Assembly (NCBI RefSeq): GCF_003846135.1
Contig: NZ_RHHM01000007.1
Coordinates: 124,001 to 188,000, forward strand
Source of the DNA: Erwinia psidii
GTDB lineage: Bacteria; Pseudomonadota; Gammaproteobacteria; Enterobacterales; Enterobacteriaceae
Direction of reading: 5' to 3'
Length of the DNA stretch: 64,000 nucleotides
A program made the translations under genes and the position numbers. Positions within the stretch are counted from its first letter, which is position 1. Each line of letters begins with the position of its first letter. Of this stretch, positions 1 through 10,527 are shown one piece after another. The notes beneath the pieces were generated by a model. That model made no database searches. It saw nothing but the letters and a program-made list of their open reading frames with translations, and was not told the DNA's origin.

Positions 1-2158
1 GCAATTCGTTAGCCAGCGGTTTCTTCAGGCTTTCCTGAACGGTACGTGCCATCGGACGGGCGCCCATTGCCTTGTCATATCCCTTCGCTGCCAGCCAGTC
101 CCGAGCTTCATCACTGACCTCAAGTGACACACCTTTCGCATCCAGCTGCGCCTGCAACTCAACAATAAACTTGTCAACAACCTGATGGATAACCTCCGTA
201 TCAAGATGCTTAAACCAGATAATGTTGTCCAGGCGGTTGCGAAACTCTGGCGTAAAGATTTTTTTGATCTCTTCCATCGCATCGGTACTGTTATCCTGCT
301 GGATCAGGCCGATGGATTTACGCTCAGTTTCGCGCACGCCAGCGTTGGTCGTCATCACCACCACCACATTGCGAAAATCCGCCTTACGACCATTATTATC
401 GGTCAGCATACCGTTATCCATCACCTGTAACAAAAGATTGAACACATCAGGATGTGCTTTTTCAATCTCATCAAGCAGCACTACAGCATGAGGATGTTTA
501 ATCACGGCATCGGTTAGCAGCCCCCCCTGATCAAAGCCTACATAGCCCGGAGGCGCACCAATAAGCCGGCTGACGGTGTGACGTTCCATGTATTCGGACA
601 TATCAAAACGGAGCAATTCGATACCCAGCGCTTTCGCCAGCTGGACGGTCACCTCGGTTTTCCCGACGCCAGTAGGACCGGCAAACAGGAAGGAACCGAC
701 AGGTTTACGATCCTGACCAAGACCTGCACGACTCATTTTTATCGCTTCGGTTAAGGCTTCGATCGCATTGTCCTGACCAAATACCAGCATTTTCAGACGA
801 TCGCCCAGCGTTTTCAACGTATCACGGTCAGTGGCTGAAACACTTTTCTCAGGAATACGAGCGATGCGGGCCACCACGGATTCGATATCTGAGACGTTCA
901 CCGTTTTCTTGCGCTTACTTACCGGCATCAGACGTGCGCGCGCGCCCGCTTCATCAATCACATCAATAGCTTTGTCTGGCAGGTGGCGGTCGTTGATATA
1001 TTTCACCGCCAGCTCTACCGCAGCCCGCAGAGCTTTTGCGGTATAACGAACGTCGTGGTGCGCTTCATATTTCGGCTTAAGGCCGCTCAGAATTTGCACC
1101 GTTTCGTCCACGGATGGCTCAGTGATGTCAATTTTCTGAAAACGACGGGCCAGCGCACGATCTTTCTCAAAAATATTGCTGAATTCCTGATAGGTGGTGG
1201 AACCCATTACCCGAATCTTTCCGCCGGACAACAATGGCTTAATTAAATTAGCCGCATCCACCTGGCCACCGGAAGCCGCGCCCGCACCGATAATGGTATG
1301 AATTTCATCAATAAACAGAATACTGCTGTGATCCTGTTCAAGCTGTTTCAGCAATGCCTTGAAGCGTTTTTCAAAATCACCGCGATATTTAGTACCGGCA
1401 AGCAGCGATCCGATGTCCAGTGAATAGATGGTGGCATCTTTCATCACGTCAGGAACATCGCCCTGCACAATACGCCAGGCCAGCCCCTCCGCAATGGCAG
1501 TTTTACCTACGCCGGATTCACCTACCAGCAATGGATTGTTTTTACGACGGCGGCAAAGTACCTGAATGGCACGCTCCAGCTCTTTATCACGCCCGATCAG
1601 CGGATCGATGCCTCCCACGCGGGCAAGCTGATTGAGGTTGGTGGTGAAGTTCTCCATACGTTCTTCCCCGCCTGCCTGCTCTTCGTTGACCGGATTTTCT
1701 GAAGCTGATGACGAACCGGACTCCTCTTTGCGCGTGCCGTGAGAAATAAAATTAACCACGTCGAGACGGCTGATTTCATGCTTACGCAGCAGATATGCGG
1801 CCTGAGACTCCTGTTCGCTGAAAATAGCCACCAGCACGTTGGCCCCTGCTACTTCACTGCGCCCGGAGGATTGAACGTGAAAAACTGCGCGTTGCAGTAC
1901 GCGCTGGAAACTGAGCGTCGGCTGAGTGTCACGCTCTTCTGCACTGACCGGCAAGACCGGGGTAGTTTGTTCGATGAAAGCTTCAAGCTCCTGCCGGAGA
2001 GCCACAATATCAACGGTACAGGCTTCCAGTGCCTCTCTGGCCGACGGGTTACTGAGCAGAGCCAATAACAGATGCTCGACGGTCATAAACTCATGACGGT
2101 GCTCGCGCGCTCTGGCGAAAGCCATGTTTAAACTGAGTTCCAGTTCTTGATTGAGCAT
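1..2158 (-). CDS. clpA: ATP-dependent Clp protease ATP-binding subunit ClpA (3' end outside window)
   Basis: AAA+ unfoldase that feeds substrates, including ClpS-delivered N-degron proteins, to ClpP in the cytoplasm. The frame opens at 2158 with [10 protein letters not shown], the ClpA N-terminus, behind a GGGGGAGGTG ribosome site. About 719 codons are visible; the family is about 758 aa, so roughly 40 C-terminal residues are off the left edge. An N-domain is followed by two nucleotide-binding domains: Walker A GESGVGKT near residue 214 (about 1510-1530) and GPTGVGKT near residue 496 (about 655-680). It lies immediately downstream of clpS on the same strand. The assignment is from motif and sequence recognition and is very secure; only the C-terminus cannot be checked. 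Confidence 0.98.
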   Translation of the reverse strand, partial: MLNQELELSLNMAFARAREHRHEFMTVEHLLLALLSNPSAREALEACTVDIVALRQELEAFIEQTTPVLPVSAEERDTQPTLSFQRVLQRAVFHVQSSGRSEVAGANVLVAIFSEQESQAAYLLRKHEISRLDVVNFISHGTRKEESGSSSASENPVNEEQAGGEERMENFTTNLNQLARVGGIDPLIGRDKELERAIQVLCRRRKNNPLLVGESGVGKTAIAEGLAWRIVQGDVPDVMKDATIYSLDIGSLLAGTKYRGDFEKRFKALLKQLEQDHSSILFIDEIHTIIGAGAASGGQVDAANLIKPLLSGGKIRVMGSTTYQEFSNIFEKDRALARRFQKIDITEPSVDETVQILSGLKPKYEAHHDVRYTAKALRAAVELAVKYINDRHLPDKAIDVIDEAGARARLMPVSKRKKTVNVSDIESVVARIARIPEKSVSATDRDTLKTLGDRLKMLVFGQDNAIEALTEAIKMSRAGLGQDRKPVGSFLFAGPTGVGKTEVTVQLAKALGIELLRFDMSEYMERHTVSRLIGAPPGYVGFDQGGLLTDAVIKHPHAVVLLDEIEKAHPDVFNLLLQVMDNGMLTDNNGRKADFRNVVVVMTTNAGVRETERKSIGLIQQDNSTDAMEEIKKIFTPEFRNRLDNIIWFKHLDTEVIHQVVDKFIVELQAQLDAKGVSLEVSDEARDWLAAKGYDKAMGARPMARTVQESLKKPLANEL

Positions 2159-2186
2159 AGGCACCTCCCCCATTAGATGGCCTTAT

Positions 2187-2507
2187 TCAGGCTTTTTCCA
2201 GCGTACACAGCAACGGATGCTCGTTCTCCCTGGCGTACTTATTTACCTGAGCGACTTTGGTTTCTGCCACTTCGGCAGTGAAAACACCGCAGATCGCCTT
2301 TCCCTGGTAGTGGACCGCAAGCATCAGTTGCGTTGCACGTTCTACATCATAAGAAAAGAACTTTTGCAGTACGTCAATAACAAATTCCATAGGTGTATAA
2401 TCGTCATTCTTGAGAATAACTTTATACATTGAAGGTGGCCGCAGTCCTTCGCGAAGTTTGTCATCTGCAAGATGTTCAAAGTTAAGCCAATCGCTAGTGT
2501 TTCCCAT
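2187..2507 (-). CDS. clpS: ClpS adaptor protein
   Basis: Adaptor that recognises bulky hydrophobic N-terminal residues and delivers those N-degron substrates to ClpA while blocking other ClpAP substrates. It has 106 aa, the usual length. The core [20 protein letters not shown], with the NDD motif that binds the substrate alpha-amino group, and the [17 protein letters not shown] segment are nearly identical to E. coli ClpS. The N-terminal about 25 residues are variable, as is normal. It ends 28 bp before clpA, so the two are probably cotranscribed, and it diverges from cspD. Confidence 0.98.
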   Translation of the reverse strand: MGNTSDWLNFEHLADDKLREGLRPPSMYKVILKNDDYTPMEFVIDVLQKFFSYDVERATQLMLAVHYQGKAICGVFTAEVAETKVAQVNKYARENEHPLLCTLEKA

Positions 2508-2824
2508 ACCTGTCCACAGTTAAAAACGTTGCTTAATTACGCCAGTTGCATTTATCTCATCAGTCAGTGTAACACACCCCTGGTGCGGATTAGCGTTGAT
2601 ACAATTTGCCACAGGCTAGCGCCGGACGACCTCGATCACAAAATTTTCAATAGCGTTAACTGCCTCAAATTTTGATGATTTTATCCCGTACCTGTCGTCT
2701 CAATTGCTTGACGCTTTGTACTATTTCTCTACAGTACGGGCCTAAGCTGTGTGTTTTAACCAGCCCGGAGGCGACAGCCTCTTCACCTCACTCAATTGAA
2801 CTTTATTGCGAGGGATCCAGAATT
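2508..2824. other. clpS-cspD divergent intergenic region
   Basis: A 317-bp spacer between two divergent genes, so it should hold both promoters. No coding potential is visible apart from an open upstream extension of the cspD frame that lacks a better start. A candidate cspD promoter is annotated separately. Confidence 0.7.
2708..2735 (+). promoter_or_regulatory. candidate sigma-70 promoter for cspD
   Basis: TTGACG (2708-2713) and TACAGT (2730-2735) are separated by 16 bp and lie about 90 bp upstream of the cspD start. The -35 matches five of six consensus bases and the -10 four of six. This is a motif match only; a long leader would follow, as expected for a cold-shock-family gene. Confidence 0.4.
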
Positions 2825-3052
2825 ATGGAGACGGGTACTGTTAAATGGTTCAATAATTCCAAAGGCTTTGGCTTTATCTGTCCGGTCGGTGGTGGCGAAG
2901 ACATCTTCGCGCACTACTCCACTATTCAGATGGACGGCTACAGAACGCTGAAAGCCGGGCAACAAGTCCAGTTTGATGTGCATAAGGGGCCAAAGGGCAA
3001 TCACGCCAGCCTTATCGTCCCCGTGGGACAAGCGATAGCAGCCAGTACCTGA
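2825..3052 (+). CDS. cspD: cold-shock-like protein CspD
   Basis: Single-stranded nucleic-acid binding protein of the CspA fold; in E. coli it is made in stationary phase, inhibits replication initiation/elongation and is a Lon substrate. The protein is 75 aa (family 74). RNP1 KGFGFI and RNP2 DIFAHY are intact, and the STIQMDGYRTLKAGQ stretch is characteristic of CspD rather than CspA. The frame stays open about 150 bp upstream, but homology begins exactly at METGTVKWF, preceded by GAGG. It lies next to clpS-clpA as in other enterics. Confidence 0.96.
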   Translation: METGTVKWFNNSKGFGFICPVGGGEDIFAHYSTIQMDGYRTLKAGQQVQFDVHKGPKGNHASLIVPVGQAIAAST

Positions 3053-3086
3053 CCCTTCCCTGACTCATTCTGAACAACCCTTGTGT

Positions 3087-3117
3087 AAAATGCCAGCCAC
3101 CTGAGCTGGCATTTTTT
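3087..3117 (+). terminator. Rho-independent terminator of cspD
   Basis: AATGCCAGC and GCTGGCATT form a perfect stem around a CACCTGA loop, followed by a run of T. It lies 35 bp past the cspD stop codon. Confidence 0.9.
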
Positions 3118-3333
3118 ACCGATGCAAATCAAATTGGGCTACCTCACCACTTTTCAAGTCCGACCCCATTAAAAATTGCCCTGCTGTATTCCACACCCGC
3201 AGACATATCGCTATGAAAGCGTTTTAATCTAATCAGATATCAGTCTCTCTCTCTTTTACTGTCGGCGACTTTACTCATGATAAAAATGTCGTCAGGATAA
3301 CGCCTCATTTTTTATCAGATAAAGAAGCATTCT

Positions 3334-4242
3334 ATGTATTCAGGATTGTTGATAATCCTTGCGCCTCTGATTGTTGGCTACATGCTGCCACTCCACGGTA
3401 TCCCTCTGCAAAAACAGGTTAATAAACTGCTGGGCTGGATGGTCTATGTGATCCTGTTCGTTATGGGAATGGGGCTGGCGTTTCTCGACGATCTCAGCCA
3501 TAACCTGCTGACGATATTTCACTATTCACTGGTTAGCGCGGTCTGCATACTGATTTGTAATCTGCTGGCACTGCGCCTGCTGGAATGGCGTTATCCCTGG
3601 CAACATCACCATCACAAAGGAATATTGCCTTCCCGACTGTCTATGGCGCTTGAATCGCTTACACTTTGTGGTGTGATAACCGCAGGCTTTGTCATCGGCC
3701 TGAGCCACTGGGCTCCGTTAAAATACGCCCCACAAGCCAGTGAATACGCGCTGCTGTTTCTGCTGTTCCTCGTCGGCCTGCAACTGCGGAGCAGCGGAAT
3801 GACAGTTCGGCAAATCATCCTTAACCGTCGCGGACTGCTGGTGGCTTCGGTGGTCTTTGTAAGCGCATTAATCGGGGGCATGATAGCCGCAATGCTGCTG
3901 GGTCTCTCTTTTTGTACCGGCCTGGCACTGGCTTCAGGATTTGGCTGGTATTCTCTTTCCGGTATTCTGATGACTGAATCTTTTGGCCCGGTAATGGGCA
4001 GCGCCGCCTTCTTTAACGATTTGCTGCGTGAGCTGTTGGCAATTATGCTGGTTCCGACGCTAATCACCCGACATCGCGCGACGGCGCTTGGCCTGTGTGG
4101 TGCCACATCAATGGATTTTACTCTTCCGGTATTGCAGCGATCAGGCGGAACCGCGATAGTCCCTGCCGCCATCGTCCAGGGTTTTATTCTCAGTCTGGCA
4201 GCCCCTGTTCTGATTGCCCTGTTTTCCTCATGGTCTGTTTGA
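3334..4242 (+). CDS. lysO: L-lysine exporter LysO (YbjE, DUF340)
   Basis: Inner-membrane exporter of L-lysine, and of the toxic analogue thialysine in E. coli. The protein has 302 aa and about eight hydrophobic segments. Conserved blocks are SRLSMALESLTLCGV, FLVGLQLRSSGMT, ASGFGWYSLSGIL and GATSMDFTLPVLQR, matching E. coli LysO over its whole length. Four consecutive histidines (about residues 91-94) sit in the first large hydrophilic loop. The 216-bp leader after the cspD terminator must contain its promoter; I saw no clear operator there. Confidence 0.96.
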   Translation: MYSGLLIILAPLIVGYMLPLHGIPLQKQVNKLLGWMVYVILFVMGMGLAFLDDLSHNLLTIFHYSLVSAVCILICNLLALRLLEWRYPWQHHHHKGILPSRLSMALESLTLCGVITAGFVIGLSHWAPLKYAPQASEYALLFLLFLVGLQLRSSGMTVRQIILNRRGLLVASVVFVSALIGGMIAAMLLGLSFCTGLALASGFGWYSLSGILMTESFGPVMGSAAFFNDLLRELLAIMLVPTLITRHRATALGLCGATSMDFTLPVLQRSGGTAIVPAAIVQGFILSLAAPVLIALFSSWSV

Positions 4243-4732
4243 TTATTCAGATACAGGCGGTTGACTTTAATGAAGCGCTAAGATCCACACAGCGTTGCTC
4301 TTCGTCTGAACAGCGGCTTTGTTTTCATCGCTGCTGGCTGTGATTACCCCCAGGTCAGGTCGTTATCTTTTGATGATTCGGATGGCTTAATAACAGGGCC
4401 CAGCCGCACGAATTGCGGCATCCCGTTAGCATAAAACTATCGTTAACGCCGTGGTTAGTTTTGTCTCAAAAGCGTTCTAACGCTGACCAGGATGCATTTC
4501 TTTTCACCGCATATTGTCATTGATGCCCACCCTCGCTATCAGCTGAAAATAGGGCTGGGGTGCTGGCAGTTTATCTTTCACATCGGCCGACAATATCCTC
4601 GTTAAATACGCTGAACTCTAAGTATTTTAATTACGGGCGGTAAACGGAGGGATTACTCTCCCACTCTGTCACACCTCGACTATGCTTTTTCCTGTCAGTT
4701 TTAACCGGAATAAAACCAGCTCAGGAGCAGAG
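4243..4732. other. lysO-poxB intergenic region without a gene
   Basis: A 490-bp stretch. K-12 has aqpZ and hcp-hcr in this neighbourhood, but no remnant of them could be read here. The last about 50 bp hold the candidate poxB promoter. Confidence 0.6.
4680..4686 (+). promoter_or_regulatory. candidate sigma-S-type -10 element of poxB
   Basis: CTATGCT lies about 47 bp upstream of the poxB start. It has a C directly before the hexamer and no good -35, which fits the RpoS-dependent expression known for E. coli poxB. This is inference from one weak motif. Confidence 0.35.
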
Positions 4733-6454
4733 ATGAAACAAACCGTAGCCGCTCTGGTGGCAAAAACGTTAGAAAACGCTGGCGTGGAACGTATCTGGGG
4801 TGTAACAGGAGACTCACTCAACGGACTGAGCGACAGTCTGAACCGCATGGGAACCATCGAATGGATGCCCACCCGTCATGAAGAGGTTGCCGCATTTGCG
4901 GCCGGAGCAGAAGCACAGATTAGCGGCAAACTGGCGGTGTGTGCCGGGTCCTGCGGGCCGGGTAATCTGCATCTGATTAACGGTTTGTTTGACTGTCACC
5001 GTAACAATGTGCCTGTACTGGCTATCGCCGCGCACATTCCTTCTGCTGAAATAGGCAGTGGCTATTTTCAGGAAACGCACCCTCAGGAATTGTTCAGGGA
5101 GTGCAGTCACTATTGTGAACTGGTCTCTAATCCACAACAGTTGCCTCAGGTTTTGAGCATTGCCATGCGCAAAGCGATCCTCAATCGCGGCGTATCGGTG
5201 GTGGTCATTCCCGGTGATGTGGCACTGCAGGCCGCCCCGGAAAGCGCATCAGCGAGCTGGTATCCGCCGCAGTTGCCGGTAGTTCAGCCCCCCGCAACTG
5301 AACTGGCGAAACTGGCAACACTGTTAAATCAGGCACAAAACATCACGTTGATGTGCGGCAGCGGTTGTGCAGAAGCGCATGATGAAGTGGTGCAACTGGC
5401 GCAGACACTAAAAGCACCGATAGTCCATGCTCTGCGCGGAAAAGAGCATATCGAATACGATAATCCTTACGATGTTGGTATGACCGGCCTGATCGGCTTT
5501 TCATCCGGTTATCACGCCATGATGAACGCCAGTACGCTGCTCCTGTTGGGAACACGTTTTCCCTATCGGGCCTTTTATCCAACGGAGGCCAACATTATTC
5601 AGATTGACCTCGATCCCGGCAGTATCGGTGCTCATTGCCACGTCGATATGGCACTCACTGGCGATATCAAAACCACGTTGACCGCCCTGCTGCCGCAGCT
5701 CGACATCAAACAGGACCGTGAATTTCTCGACAGGGCGCTGGAAGATTATGCCAACGCCCGCAAAAATCTGGATGAACTGGCCACCGCCAATGACAAACAA
5801 CCTATCCATCCGCAGTATCTGGCTCAGCAACTCAGTCACCATGCCGCGGAAGATGCCGTGTTCACCTGTGATGTTGGTACACCAACCGTATGGGCAGCTC
5901 GCTATCTTAAAATGAATGGTCGGCGGCGTCTGCTTGGCTCGTTTAATCATGGCTCAATGGCCAATGCCATGCCGCAGGCGTTGGGTGCTCAGGCCATCGA
6001 TCGTTCGCGCCAGGTGATCGCCATGTGCGGGGATGGTGGATTTAGCATGCTGATGGGGGACTTTCTCTCGGTCGCACAGCTTAAGCTGCCGGTTAAGCTG
6101 GTGGTGTTCAATAACAGTGTGCTTGGCTTTGTGGCAATGGAGATGAAAGCCGGCGGCTATCTCACCGACGGTACCGGGCTTGAAAATCCGAACTTTGCTG
6201 ATATCGCCACCGCCTGTGGTGTGAAAGGATTTCGCGTGGAGCGGGCTTCAGAACTGGATGACGCCATCCGGCAGGCGCTCTCTTATGACGGGCCGGCGCT
6301 GATTGATGTTGTGACTGCCGGAGAGGAGCTGGCTATGCCGCCACAGATAAAAATGGAGCAGGCCAAAGGATTCAGCCTCTATATGCTGCGCGCCATTATC
6401 AACGGACGAGGCGACGAAGTGGTTGAACTGGCAAAAACCAACTGGCTACGATAA
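4733..6454 (+). CDS. poxB: pyruvate dehydrogenase (ubiquinone) / pyruvate oxidase PoxB
   Basis: Peripheral membrane flavoenzyme that oxidatively decarboxylates pyruvate to acetate and CO2 and passes electrons to ubiquinone, mainly in stationary phase. The 573 aa match E. coli PoxB (572) end to end. They comprise an N-terminal thiamine-diphosphate PYR domain with [10 protein letters not shown], a central FAD-binding domain, and a C-terminal PP domain with the GDGGFS...NNS metal/ThDP motif (about 432-460). The terminal lipid-binding helix ending AKTNWLR is intact. The start is the ATG after AGGAG (4723); an in-frame ATG 51 bp upstream lacks homology. Confidence 0.98.
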   Translation: MKQTVAALVAKTLENAGVERIWGVTGDSLNGLSDSLNRMGTIEWMPTRHEEVAAFAAGAEAQISGKLAVCAGSCGPGNLHLINGLFDCHRNNVPVLAIAAHIPSAEIGSGYFQETHPQELFRECSHYCELVSNPQQLPQVLSIAMRKAILNRGVSVVVIPGDVALQAAPESASASWYPPQLPVVQPPATELAKLATLLNQAQNITLMCGSGCAEAHDEVVQLAQTLKAPIVHALRGKEHIEYDNPYDVGMTGLIGFSSGYHAMMNASTLLLLGTRFPYRAFYPTEANIIQIDLDPGSIGAHCHVDMALTGDIKTTLTALLPQLDIKQDREFLDRALEDYANARKNLDELATANDKQPIHPQYLAQQLSHHAAEDAVFTCDVGTPTVWAARYLKMNGRRRLLGSFNHGSMANAMPQALGAQAIDRSRQVIAMCGDGGFSMLMGDFLSVAQLKLPVKLVVFNNSVLGFVAMEMKAGGYLTDGTGLENPNFADIATACGVKGFRVERASELDDAIRQALSYDGPALIDVVTAGEELAMPPQIKMEQAKGFSLYMLRAIINGRGDEVVELAKTNWLR

Positions 6455-6472
6455 ACAGAATGAGATCTTACT

Positions 6473-6497
6473 GACGGGCGCAACGGCGTCCGTTTCT
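6473..6497 (+). terminator. terminator-like hairpin after poxB
   Basis: ACGGGCGC and GCGTCCGT pair around an AACG loop, followed by TTTCT, 20 bp past the poxB stop. The T tract is short. Confidence 0.6.
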
Positions 6498-6893
6498 CAC
6501 CGGCAAAGCGCCACTTAACCAACGATACCCCAACCGTTCCTCCCTGCCCTCCTTAGCATCAGCAGACGGGGCATAAAACGGCGAACGCGGCTCAGCAAAC
6601 ATGCTATTGGACTGCTCGCACGATGATTACATGCAACGCCAGCTATAGCCCTGCGCTGTAATTTACCCCACGCGACGGCTCCGGCTGATAAATTATTCTT
6701 AAGGTCAGCCTCTACTGGTTTCAGGAGTTTATCGCTGGCGGCAATCGTATTTATTTATACTACCCTGCTTTCAGATGGATGCCTTAATAGCGGCAGGTTT
6801 TTATTGCCATCACGACAACTAACCTGCCGTGCGTCAGGTAGAGAATATTTCCTCACTGGCCGGTGGTGATCCTTTCGCAACAGTACATATACA

Positions 6894-6935
6894 AAATAAG
6901 ATGTGGTGGTCGCTTCGCGGCTGCTTATCTTATTT
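6894..6935. repeat. inverted repeat / long hairpin
   Basis: AAATAAGAT (6894-6902) is repeated inverted as ATCTTATTT (6927-6935). The intervening 24 bases fold further (GTCG/CGGC around a CTTCG loop, with G-T pairs), so nearly the whole 42-nt unit can form one hairpin. The function is unknown: it could be a MITE end, an RNA structure or a terminator. Confidence 0.6.
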
Positions 6936-7141
6936 GCAGAAAATTCATCTGTAGCCGCACCCGGATATCGCCCTTTTTAATTCGCATCAAAACATGACCA
7001 AAACGACAGGAAATAGCAAATATTCATGTTGATCGGTAAAAAAATGTCACTTAGTATGCCTTCCGAAAATCTTAAAAACCTGTGAAAACCAGCATATAAC
7101 CACAGCAATCAATATCAATAATTAAAATAGTTAACTGATTA

Positions 7142-7154
7142 AATAATCATTATT
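7142..7154. promoter_or_regulatory. palindromic Fur-like half-box before tpsB
   Basis: AATAAT-C-ATTATT is a perfect 6-1-6 palindrome resembling the core of a Fur box, 17 bp before the start codon. It matches only part of the 19-bp consensus. Iron control is known for some TpsB/TpsA systems such as Serratia shlBA, so the assignment is plausible but weak. Confidence 0.3.
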
Positions 7155-7171
7155 TTGACAAGGATACGTCA

Positions 7172-8872
7172 ATGAAGGCTATTCCCGCCCTCCCCGTTCG
7201 TTATAAAAGTGGTGCTGTTTTTTTAACGGCCCTGTCACTGTTTTTCTTGCTGCCAGGAGCAGGTGCCGCAGACGTCAGTGAGCCACTGCTTTTGCAACAA
7301 CAGCGCCAAAAAGCGCTGGAACAACAACTGACACCGCCAGTCCCTGACGTAAGGCTTTCACATCCCGATTCCGCCTCCGGCAGTCTGACATTTCCTGCGG
7401 AAACCCCCTGCTTCCCGATCTCTCAGGTGATCCTTTCCGGTAAAGACGCCCTGCCGGGCTGGATCCCCTTACAGCGTATCAGCAGTCAGGCCGTTGGCCA
7501 CTGTCTGGGGGCTAAGGGCATTAATCTGCTAATGAGCAGGTTGCAGAACCGCCTGATCGGCAGTGGTTATATCACCACCCGAGTGCTGGCGCCGACACAG
7601 GATCTGAACAGCGGGAAACTGACACTGACTATCGTGCCGGGCAAGGTGCGTAACCTGATCCTGCCCCCTGACAGTGGGCATGCTGTTACGCTTTACACCG
7701 CCTTTCCGGCACATACCGGTGCGCTGTTGAATTTGCGCGATATCGAGCAGGGACTGGAGAATCTGCAACGCCTGCCAACCGTAGAGGCGAGTATGGAAAT
7801 TGTGCCGGGCAGTCAGCCAGGCGAGAGCGACGTGCTGCTCAGCTGGCAGCAAAGCAGACGCTGGCGCATCGGTACATCACTGGATGACTCCGGCTCCCGC
7901 AGTACCGGACGCTACCAGGGGGGACTGACCCTGTCGCTGGATAACCCACTTTCGCTCAGCGACCTGTTGTGGATCTCCGCCAGCAGTAGCCTGGAGAAGC
8001 ACCACGACAAAGGCAGCGGTAACCTGACGGGCCATTACTCGCTGCCGTTTGGCTGGTGGACCGCCGGCTTGACCCTCAACAGCTATGACTATCATCAGAC
8101 GGTTGCCGGGATAAATCAGGACTATCGCTACAGCGGGAGAAGCCAGAACCTGGATTTCCAGCTCAGCCGCATGCTGCACCGAAACAGCAGCCAGAAAACC
8201 ACGCTGACTTATGATGTGCTGGCAAAACAGACCAGGAACTTTGTCAACGATACGGAAGTGGAAGTGCAGCGTCGGCGTACGTCTGCATGGCGAATTGGGT
8301 TGCAACACCGCCACTATATTGCCGGCACCACGCTGGATGCCGGCATCAACTGGCAGCGCGGTACTCGCTGGTTCAACGCGCTGCCAGCGCCGGAGGAGAA
8401 CGTTGGTGAGGCCACCGCGCTGTCGAAAATTCTGCAACTCTCCGCACGGCTTAACCTTCCCTTTGCGCTGGGCAACCAGAAATTCAACTACAACGTGCAG
8501 TACCAGCGCCAGCTAAGTAATACTCCGCTAACGACACAGGAGCAATTCACTATCGGCAGTCGCTGGTCGGTGCGCGGATTTGACGGCGAGCGCTCGCTGA
8601 ATGCCGACCGCGGCTGGTTCGTACGTAACGATCTGGCGTGGGCTACGCCGTTGCCTCAGCAGGAACTCTATCTGGGCTTCGACTACGGCGAAATCGGCGG
8701 TAAAGCAACAAACAATCAGGTGGGTACTCGTCTGGCGGGAGGTGCCGTCGGCCTTCGCGGGCAGACCTTCAATATCAGCTATGACCTGTTTGCCGCCGTG
8801 CCGCTCTCCAGACCCGATGGATTCAGAACCGACCCGGTGTCGCCTGGCATAAGTCTTAACTGGCAGTACTGA
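7172..8872 (+). CDS. ShlB/FhaC/HecB-family TpsB outer-membrane transporter (orphan)
   Basis: TpsB half of a two-partner (type Vb) secretion system, an outer-membrane pore that exports one large TpsA exoprotein. The 566 aa begin with a Sec signal peptide (hydrophobic about 14-30, cleavage near GAGAA). A polar Gln-rich linker and helix and a POTRA-type domain (about 75-150) follow, then a beta-barrel from about 215 to the C-terminus. The barrel carries the diagnostic VRGF motif (about 466) and ends in an aromatic residue (NWQY). Length and motifs are complete. No tpsA exoprotein gene lies on either side; the downstream gene is ltaE. Family assignment is firm; the cargo is unknown. Confidence 0.9.
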   Translation: MKAIPALPVRYKSGAVFLTALSLFFLLPGAGAADVSEPLLLQQQRQKALEQQLTPPVPDVRLSHPDSASGSLTFPAETPCFPISQVILSGKDALPGWIPLQRISSQAVGHCLGAKGINLLMSRLQNRLIGSGYITTRVLAPTQDLNSGKLTLTIVPGKVRNLILPPDSGHAVTLYTAFPAHTGALLNLRDIEQGLENLQRLPTVEASMEIVPGSQPGESDVLLSWQQSRRWRIGTSLDDSGSRSTGRYQGGLTLSLDNPLSLSDLLWISASSSLEKHHDKGSGNLTGHYSLPFGWWTAGLTLNSYDYHQTVAGINQDYRYSGRSQNLDFQLSRMLHRNSSQKTTLTYDVLAKQTRNFVNDTEVEVQRRRTSAWRIGLQHRHYIAGTTLDAGINWQRGTRWFNALPAPEENVGEATALSKILQLSARLNLPFALGNQKFNYNVQYQRQLSNTPLTTQEQFTIGSRWSVRGFDGERSLNADRGWFVRNDLAWATPLPQQELYLGFDYGEIGGKATNNQVGTRLAGGAVGLRGQTFNISYDLFAAVPLSRPDGFRTDPVSPGISLNWQY

Positions 8873-9450
<578 letters not shown>

Positions 9451-10452
9451 GTGATTGATTTACGTAGTGATACAGTAACCCAACCCAGCGCGGCTATGCT
9501 CTGTGCAATGATGGCCGCAGAAACCGGTGATGACGTTTACGGTGACGATCCGACGGTGAACGCGCTGGAAGCCAAAGCAGCAAGCCTCAGTGGTAAAGAA
9601 GCCGCACTTTTTTTGCCAAGCGGTACGCAGGCCAACCTGGTTGCCCTGCTCTGCCATTGTCAGCGCGGCGAAGAGTATATTGTCGGTCAGCTGGCCCATA
9701 ACTACAAATATGAAGCGGGCGGAGCAGCGGTATTGGGCAGCATACAGCCCCAGCCCATCCTTGCCGCCGCAGATGGTACGCTCCCGCTGGATGTGGTGGC
9801 GCAATTTATCAAACCCGATGATATCCATTTTGCTGTTACCCGGTTGCTGAGCCTGGAGAACACGCATAACGGCAAGGTACTGCCGCTAAGCTATCTGCAA
9901 CAGGCTTATGAATTTACCCGCGAACACAAGCTGGCACTGCATGTCGATGGCGCCCGCATTTTTAATGCGGCGGTTGCGTTAAACGTTGATCTTGCAACCT
10001 TAGCCGGCTACTGCGACACCCTGACTATCTGCCTGTCAAAAGGCTTAGGTACGCCAGTGGGATCGCTACTGTGCGGCAACCACGACTATATTCGGCGCGC
10101 CCGCCGCTGGCGCAAAATGACCGGCGGAGCCATGCGCCAGGCCGGTATACTTGCGGCAGCGGGACTGTACGCACTTGAGCATAACGTGGCACGTTTAAAG
10201 GACGATCATGATAACGCCGCCTGGCTGGCACAACGGCTGAAGGCCATCGGCGTGGACGTTTCGCGTCAGGATACTAATATGGTCTTCGTGCGCCTGCCGG
10301 AAAACCAGGCAGTATCCCTGAAAAACTGGATGGCGGCAAAGAACATCCGGCTCAGTACCGGCCCCGTTACCCGGCTGGTGACCCATCTGGATGTGGATCG
10401 TCCGGCACTGGAGACGCTGGTAGCGGAATGGCGGGCTTTTTTAGCCGCGTGA
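9451..10452 (+). CDS. ltaE: low-specificity L-threonine aldolase
   Basis: PLP enzyme cleaving L-threonine and L-allo-threonine to glycine and acetaldehyde. The 333 aa align with E. coli LtaE without gaps over the first two thirds. The PLP lysine is K197 in CLSKGLGTPVGS, the ring-stacking H83 is in AHNYKYEAGG, and the phosphate-binding SGTQAN is near 57-62. It starts with GTG at the universally conserved MIDLRSDTVT. In K-12 ltaE follows poxB closely; here the TpsB gene and long spacers separate them, so it must have its own promoter. Confidence 0.97.
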   Translation: MIDLRSDTVTQPSAAMLCAMMAAETGDDVYGDDPTVNALEAKAASLSGKEAALFLPSGTQANLVALLCHCQRGEEYIVGQLAHNYKYEAGGAAVLGSIQPQPILAAADGTLPLDVVAQFIKPDDIHFAVTRLLSLENTHNGKVLPLSYLQQAYEFTREHKLALHVDGARIFNAAVALNVDLATLAGYCDTLTICLSKGLGTPVGSLLCGNHDYIRRARRWRKMTGGAMRQAGILAAAGLYALEHNVARLKDDHDNAAWLAQRLKAIGVDVSRQDTNMVFVRLPENQAVSLKNWMAAKNIRLSTGPVTRLVTHLDVDRPALETLVAEWRAFLAA

Positions 10453-10527
10453 CCGGCGACAGTGACCCTTATCGCTATTCGCTTTACGCCAGTCACGTGG
10501 TCACAACCGCCACGTTTATATCACTGG

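Larger units (their letters stand above)
6498..7171. other. long non-coding region upstream of the TpsB gene
   Basis: About 670 bp without a recognisable gene. It becomes AT-rich towards 7171 and contains a long hairpin at 6894-6935 and a short palindrome at 7142-7154, both listed separately. Confidence 0.6.

Noticed and set aside
3612-4172. 186-codon minus-strand frame inside lysO
   Set aside because: It is entirely antisense to a well-conserved gene and has shadow-frame composition (Ser/Arg/Pro-rich).
7877-8437. 186-codon minus-strand frame inside tpsB
   Set aside because: Antisense shadow of the barrel-coding region; no start signal or family pattern.
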